Source: Chloroflexi bacterium TSY (lineage in GTDB: Bacteria > Chloroflexota > Anaerolineae > Caldilineales > Caldilineaceae). From it: a stretch of 36,035 bases of DNA. The notes beneath the pieces were generated by a model. The model did no database searches. It was not told where the DNA came from and saw only the letters and a program-made list of their open reading frames with translations. Made by a program: the position numbers and the translations under genes. This document shows positions 32,601-36,035 of this stretch, piece by piece. Every line of letters begins with the position of its first letter. The first letter of the stretch is position 1. The stretch covers positions 1-36,035 of the forward strand of contig JAHBNG010000143.1 of NCBI GenBank assembly GCA_019217005.1. The letters run 5' to 3'.

Positions 32601-34387
32601 TGGCCATCACCACTGCCCTCTCTGCCCCACTTGGTCAGGAAAATGCCGCTGCTGTCAAACTTCTGGATGCGGTTGCTAGACAAGTCCACCACATAGACGT
32701 TGCCGCTGCCATCCACTGTCAGACCCCCCAAGTCGCTAAACTGGCCATCGCCAGTGCCCTCTCTGCCCCACTTGGTGAGGAAGTTGCCGCTGCTGTCAAA
32801 CTTCTGGATGCGCCGATTGCCCCCGTCTGCCACATAGACGTTGCCGCTGCCATCCACCGCCACGTCAATTGGGCCGTTAAACTGGCCATCGCCAAAGCCT
32901 TCGCTGCCCCATTTGGTGAGGAAGTTGCCGCTGCTGTCAAACTTCTGGATGCGGTCGTTGAACCTGTCCACCACATAGACATTGCCGCCGCCATCCACCG
33001 CCACGCTGGATAGCCGGTCAAACTGGCCATCGCGACTACCCTGGCTGCCCCACTTGGCGAGGAAGTTGCCGCTGCCGTCAAACTTCTGGATGCGGCGGTT
33101 GCCCACGTCCGCCACATAGACGTTGCCGCTGCCATCCACCGCTACATCCGCTGGGCCGTTAAACTGGCCGTCTCCACTGCCCTCGCTTCCCCACTTGGTG
33201 AGGAAGTTGCCGCTGCCGTCAAACTTCTGGATGCGGCGGTTTCCCCAGTCCGCCACATAGACGTTGCCGCTGCCATCCACCGCTACATCCGCTGGGCCGT
33301 TAAACTGGCCGTCTCCACTGCCCTCGCTTCCCCATTGGGCAACATAAGCCGAGGGTGTTGTAGTAGTCGTGGGTGGTTTACCATAGGCAAAGTTGAAGGT
33401 AGTGCCGTCCGCTGGGGTAGCCTGCTTGGTCAGGGTGATGCTGCCGAGCAGCATGTCGTTATTGAAGATACAGGTTGTATCCTCGCTGTTGAGGTCAATT
33501 TCGATTCCGCCGTCAATCAGCGTGGTGCTGACACCGTTGTCACAGGCGACATTTTGCAGAACCCAGCCGCTAGGCAATGTCTCGGTGAGGGTGTAGGTAC
33601 CCGGTCTCAAGTTAGAGAATACGCGACTCTGGCCTGCAGCAATGCCAGTGATGGGTATGCTCGTGACAGGTGCAAACTTCTGAATGCGATCGTTGTTTGT
33701 GTCCGCGACATAGACGTTGCCACTGTCATCCACCCCTAAGTCACCTGGGGAAATAAACTCACCATTGCCGCTCCCTCTGCTGCCCCACTTGGTTAGGAAA
33801 TTGCCATTGCTGTCAAACTTCTGGATGCGGGCGTTGTCTGTGTCCGCCACATAAACGTTGCCACTGTCATCCACCGTCACACCAGATGGGCCAGCAAACT
33901 GGCCATTATTGTTGCCATGAATCCCCCACTTAGTGAGGAAGGTGCCGCTGCTGTCCACCGATACGCCTCTTAATGAGTCAAACTGGCCGTCGCCACTACC
34001 CACGCTGCCCCATTTGGTGAGGAAGGTACCGTTGCTGTCAAACTTCTGGATGCGCCGGGGGCCGTCGTCCGCTACGTAGACGTTGCCGCTGCCGTCCACT
34101 GATACGCTTATTGGTATGTTAAACTCGCCATCGTCCCTCCCAGCGGTGCCCCATTTGGTGAGGAAGGTACCGTTGCTGTCAAACTTCTGGATGCGCCAAT
34201 TGCCCCTGTCTACGACATAGACGTTGCCTCCGCCATCCACCGCCACGTCAATAGGGCCGTTAAACTGACCATCGCCACTGCCTTGGCTGCCCCACTTAGT
34301 AAGAAAGATACCGCTGCTATCAAACTTCTGGACGCGGTGGTTTCCAAAGTCCGCCACGTAGACGTTGCCACTGTCATCCACGGCCAT
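29615..34387 (-). CDS. Giant modular NHL-propeller protein, 3-prime piece of a split gene
   Basis: The 1590-residue frame continues the protein begun at 35894. It contains modules 2-5 of the protein. Each module starts GSITLTKQATPADGTTFNFTYG, runs through NHL repeats of about 47 residues (DGQFNGPxDVAVDGSGNVYVADxxNxRIQKFDSSGxFLTKWGSxGSG), then resumes a beta domain (ITAGQSRVFSDLxPGTYTLTE, GWxLQ, CDNGVSTTLIDGG, EDTTCTFTN). Modules 3, 4 and 5 have six NHL repeats each; module 2 has five and a trace of the sixth. The last 110 residues hold a second prealbumin-like domain (KLTVIKEVINDNGG) and end in RKIFLPVIHRSNSE, a short tail resembling C-terminal tails of secreted Chloroflexota proteins. The frame is truncated at its start by a small deletion near 34490, so it may not be translated. 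Function is probably surface or extracellular binding. Confidence 0.85.
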   Translation of the reverse strand: MAVDDSGNVYVADFGNHRVQKFDSSGIFLTKWGSQGSGDGQFNGPIDVAVDGGGNVYVVDRGNWRIQKFDSNGTFLTKWGTAGRDDGEFNIPISVSVDGSGNVYVADDGPRRIQKFDSNGTFLTKWGSVGSGDGQFDSLRGVSVDSSGTFLTKWGIHGNNNGQFAGPSGVTVDDSGNVYVADTDNARIQKFDSNGNFLTKWGSRGSGNGEFISPGDLGVDDSGNVYVADTNNDRIQKFAPVTSIPITGIAAGQSRVFSNLRPGTYTLTETLPSGWVLQNVACDNGVSTTLIDGGIEIDLNSEDTTCIFNNDMLLGSITLTKQATPADGTTFNFAYGKPPTTTTTPSAYVAQWGSEGSGDGQFNGPADVAVDGSGNVYVADWGNRRIQKFDGSGNFLTKWGSEGSGDGQFNGPADVAVDGSGNVYVADVGNRRIQKFDGSGNFLAKWGSQGSRDGQFDRLSSVAVDGGGNVYVVDRFNDRIQKFDSSGNFLTKWGSEGFGDGQFNGPIDVAVDGSGNVYVADGGNRRIQKFDSSGNFLTKWGREGTGDGQFSDLGGLTVDGSGNVYVVDLSSNRIQKFDSSGIFLTKWGREGSGDGQFNDPIDVAVDGRGNVYVVDTNNDRIQRFAPVTSTSITGIVAGQSRTFSDLVPGIYTLTETGPRGWALQSVSCDNGVSTTLIDGGIEIDLAGEDATCTFNNSILIGSITLAKRAAPENSTTFNFTYGRLATPTIPPAYVAQWGSFGGGDGQFLSPGVVAVDGSGNVYVADIDNDRIQKFDSNGNFLTKWGSFGSGDGQFNVTADIAVDGSGNVYVADIDNDRIQKFDSNGNFLTKWGSFGSGDGQFNVTADIAVDGGGNVYVADGGNWRIQKFDGSGTFLSKWGSLGSDDGQFSYPGAVAVDGSGNVYVADGGNWRIQKFDSNGTFLSKWGSQGSGDGQFSNLGDIEVDFGGNVYVADTDNDRIQKFDSNGTFLTKWGSQGSGDGQFNKPVNVAVDDRGNVYVVDGGNNWRIQKFARIELSSTPVTDITAGQSRTFSDVVPGNYTLTEIVPRSWTLQHVVCDNGVSTAPIRDGIEIALNGEDTTCTFTNVKTTGSITLTKQAVPKDDTDFNFTYGKPATATIPSVFDTLWGREGTGDGQFIGPVDVAVDSSGNVYVAEWENDRIQKFDNSGTFLTKWGVVGDGDGQFVGPRGVAVDGNGNVYVADSGNHRIQKFNSSGAFLAKWGSEGRGDDQFNDPSSVVVDGSGNVYVLDRGNSRIQKFDSSGAFLTKWGSGGNGDGQFNRPGGLTVDGIGNVYVADHENERIQKFDSNGVFLTKWGSYGTGDGQFVGPTDVAVDGIGNVYVAGGSNHRIQKFDSSGNFLTRWGSEGRGSGQFGYPIGVEVDGSGNVYVADIENHRIQKFAPASPVSTPVTGITAGQSRVFSDLVLGTYTLPETVPVGWVLQDVTCDNDVSTTLLDDGIAIDLNGEDTTCTFTNVNVETPKLTVIKEVINDNGGTSVASDFTINISATNPSQTSFVGSSSGITITLEAGNYNVTESVAEGYAISYSDDCSGTIALGESKSCTVTNDDIAPQIDPDELTQRKIFLPVIHRSNSE
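31835..32128. repeat. Perfect 141-bp tandem duplication (one NHL repeat)
   Basis: Bases 31835-31987 are identical to 31976-32128, an exact offset of 141 bp equal to one 47-codon NHL repeat. It is the most recent duplication in the gene; other NHL units have diverged. A unit near 35023-35090 shares a long identical stretch, so conversion or unequal crossing between modules is continuing. Confidence 0.85.
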
Positions 34388-34478
34388 ACCAAATCGGCCA
34401 TCAAACTGGCCATCGTCACTGCCTTCGCTGCCCCACTGAATATCATAAGCCGGGACTGCCGTGTCCGCAGGGGGTCCG

Positions 34479-35894
34479 CTATAGGTGAACCTGCATGATC
34501 AGGGTGATGCTGCCGATCGTCTTGACGTTCGTAAAGGTACAAGTGGTATCCTCGCCGTTAAGATTTATTTCGATGCCGCCGTCGATTGGCGTGGTGCTGA
34601 CACCGTTGTCACAGGTGGCGTTTTTTAAGACCCAGCCGCTGGGCACTGTCTCGGTGAGCGTGTAGGTTCCCGGTATCAGGTCAGAGAATATCCGACTCTG
34701 GCCTGCGGTAATGCCCGTGACAGGCGTACTGGTGATGGGTGCAAACTTCTGGATGCGGTGGTTGAACCATTCTGCCACATAGACGTTACCGTTGTCGTCC
34801 ACTGCCACGTCCATTGGGATGTCAAACTGGCTATTGCCCTTACCATTGCTACCCCACTCGGTGAGGAAAGTACCACTGCTGTCAAACTTCTGAATGTTGT
34901 CATTTTCTGAATGCACCACGTAGACATTGTCGTTTCCGTCTACCGCCACGCCCTCTGGATGTTCACCATGACCGTTGCCATTACCTCTTGTGCTCCACTG
35001 AGTGAGGAAAGTGCCACTGCTGTCAAACTTCTGAATTCGATCGTTGTCTATGTCCGCCACGTACACATTGCCGCTGCCATCCACCGCCACACCTCTTAGG
35101 CTGGCAAACTGGCTATCACCACTACCGCTGCTGCCCCATTTGGTCAGGAAGATGCCGTTACTGTCAAACTTCTGAATTCGATCGTTGCCTATGTCCGCTA
35201 CATAGACGTTGCCGCTGCCATCTACTGCCACGTCTCCTAGATACCTAAACTGGCTATCATCACTGCCGAAGCTGCCCCACTTGGTGAGAAAAGTACCACT
35301 ACTGTCAAACTTTTGGATGCGGTGGTTGCCTCTGTCTGCCACATAGACGTTGCCGCTGCCATCCACCGCCACGCCTGTTGGCTCGATAAACTCGCCATCG
35401 CCACTGCCACTTGTACCCCATTTGGTAAGGAAAGAACCGCTACTGTCAAACTTTTGGATACGGTTGTTGCCGCTGTCCACTGCGTAGACATTGCCGTCGT
35501 TATCCACCGCCAATCTTGGTGGGCCAGCAAACTGGCCATCGCCACTGCCCTCACTGCCCCACTGGATGACATAAGCCGGGACTGCCGTGTCCGCAGCTGG
35601 TCCACTATAAGTAAAGTTGAAGGTAGTGCCGTCTGCCGCGGTCGCCTGCTTGATCAGGGTGATGCTGCCCGTATTAGAGATTTCGGTTTCGTTACGCCCA
35701 ACTAGCGCTGCCGTCTGATCCATATTGATCTTAGGCATTGAAACGGTGGCAGGCTGTTTGGCAAAGACCGTTGCCGCTGTTGCTCTGTTACCCGTTTGAG
35801 GTGCGTTAAATGGAATCGCAAAAATAGTGAGGCCCACAACGATCACACACGTCCAAACAAGGCTTGCTTTGAGGAAAAATATTAGATTTTTCAT
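34479..35894 (-). CDS. Giant modular NHL-propeller protein, 5-prime piece with signal peptide
   Basis: The 471-residue frame starts ATG with AAAGGA upstream. A hydrophobic N-terminus (MKNLIFFLKASLVWTCVIVVGL) acts as a Sec signal peptide or anchor. Module 1 follows: GSITLIKQATAADGTTFNF, six NHL repeats (VYAVDSGNNRIQ to VYVAEWFNHRIQ), then ITAGQSRIFSDLIPGTYTLTE, CDNGVSTTPIDGG and EDTTCTFTNV. It breaks off in module 2 (GSITLIMQVHL, stop). About 30 bases that encode ATAADGTTFN in module 1 are missing at the break, shifting the frame. Together with the downstream frame it was one gene of about 2.1 kb codons. The pair may now make only this secreted 471-residue protein. Confidence 0.85.
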   Translation of the reverse strand: MKNLIFFLKASLVWTCVIVVGLTIFAIPFNAPQTGNRATAATVFAKQPATVSMPKINMDQTAALVGRNETEISNTGSITLIKQATAADGTTFNFTYSGPAADTAVPAYVIQWGSEGSGDGQFAGPPRLAVDNDGNVYAVDSGNNRIQKFDSSGSFLTKWGTSGSGDGEFIEPTGVAVDGSGNVYVADRGNHRIQKFDSSGTFLTKWGSFGSDDSQFRYLGDVAVDGSGNVYVADIGNDRIQKFDSNGIFLTKWGSSGSGDSQFASLRGVAVDGSGNVYVADIDNDRIQKFDSSGTFLTQWSTRGNGNGHGEHPEGVAVDGNDNVYVVHSENDNIQKFDSSGTFLTEWGSNGKGNSQFDIPMDVAVDDNGNVYVAEWFNHRIQKFAPITSTPVTGITAGQSRIFSDLIPGTYTLTETVPSGWVLKNATCDNGVSTTPIDGGIEINLNGEDTTCTFTNVKTIGSITLIMQVHL

Positions 35895-35915
35895 TCTAAT
35901 CCTTTCTTCTGGTTA

Positions 35916-35934
35916 CCCAACGAAAAAAGTTGGG
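35916..35934 (-). promoter_or_regulatory. Leader hairpin before the propeller gene
   Basis: On the minus strand CCCAAC, a TTTTTTC loop and GTTGGG form a six-pair hairpin ending about 20 nt before the start codon. It may influence translation initiation. Further upstream, TTAACT and TATACC spaced 16 nt apart form a weak promoter candidate (about 35970-36000). Confidence 0.3.
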
Positions 35935-35991
35935 GGAATATAAATTCGACAAATAAATAAATTTTTTATGGTATAGGAATTGATAAAAATC

Positions 35992-36015
35992 AGTTAAACT
36001 TTACTTTCTGGTAAA
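35992..36015. repeat. Terminal inverted copy of a 24-nt motif (right end)
   Basis: Inverted partner of 32-55, matching at 23 of 24 bases. Here it lies upstream of the propeller gene start, next to the promoter candidate. No further extension of similarity is seen on either side except a few A/T bases. Confidence 0.5.
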
Positions 36016-36035
36016 AGAAAAGAGATGAGAAATGT

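Noticed and set aside
29808..35705. Many plus-strand open frames opposite the propeller gene
   Set aside because: They are antisense shadows produced by the repetitive codon pattern (Ala/Val/His-rich composition repeating every 47 codons) and have no start signals.
29615..35894. CRISPR-like regular repeats
   Set aside because: The repeat period is 141 bp and translates into NHL blades in one continuous frame; there are no short repeats with unique spacers.

Overview
The window most resembles the chromosome of a Chloroflexota-type bacterium, with GC near one half by eye. The case rests on gene content: a LuxR/MalT-type ATPase regulator of about 900 residues, a CYTH-CHAD polyphosphate protein, a coiled-coil nuclease-fold protein, several small sugar-catabolism clusters and a giant secreted propeller protein ending in a KIFLPVI-type tail. 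This is an inference from family composition; no phylogenetic marker was analysed beyond a recognisable aspS.

Layout. 1-3.4 kb (minus strand): an endonuclease/exonuclease/phosphatase-fold protein, then a metallo-beta-lactamase-fold hydrolase overlapping an RNase H-domain protein. 3.2-5.3 kb: aspS (probably non-discriminating) followed on the same strand by a promoter-equipped structured RNA that I read as 6S RNA. 5.4-8 kb: two coiled-coil genes, the second cut off by a 215-bp MITE. 7.9-11.4 kb: a minus-strand sugar-acid operon (mannonate-dehydratase-like, HpcH/HpaI aldolase, SRPBCC protein, Gfo/Idh/MocA oxidoreductase). 11.6-15.1 kb: another MITE, then a CYTH-CHAD gene split by a 1470-bp insertion sequence that is itself decayed. 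15.3-18.6 kb: an ABC-2 exporter pair and an acyltransferase-3 membrane protein. 19.1-21.9 kb: the MalT-like regulator. 21.9-23.0 kb: a PlsC-type acyltransferase pseudogene carrying two different MITEs, back to back with a HAD phosphatase fragment. 23.2-23.9 kb: the coiled-coil/nuclease-fold protein. 24.0-29.2 kb (plus strand): remnants of a sugar ABC transporter (MalF/MalG fusion, binding-protein fragment), three xylose-isomerase-like TIM-barrel proteins (two frameshifted), a zinc-ribbon protein and a PhnP-like metallohydrolase. 29.6-35.9 kb (minus strand): a huge gene, now split by a small deletion, built from five modules in which six NHL repeats sit inside a prealbumin/SpaA-like beta domain.

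The strongest theme is genome remodelling by small non-autonomous elements. Three MITE families and an IS can be delimited, several with target-site duplications, and they have cut, fused or inactivated at least four genes. A further class of intergenic palindromes shares a core but has self-complementary arms that vary between loci. The most unusual protein feature is the repeated propeller-inside-a-beta-sandwich architecture of the giant secreted protein; the best new RNA call is the 6S-like RNA beside aspS.
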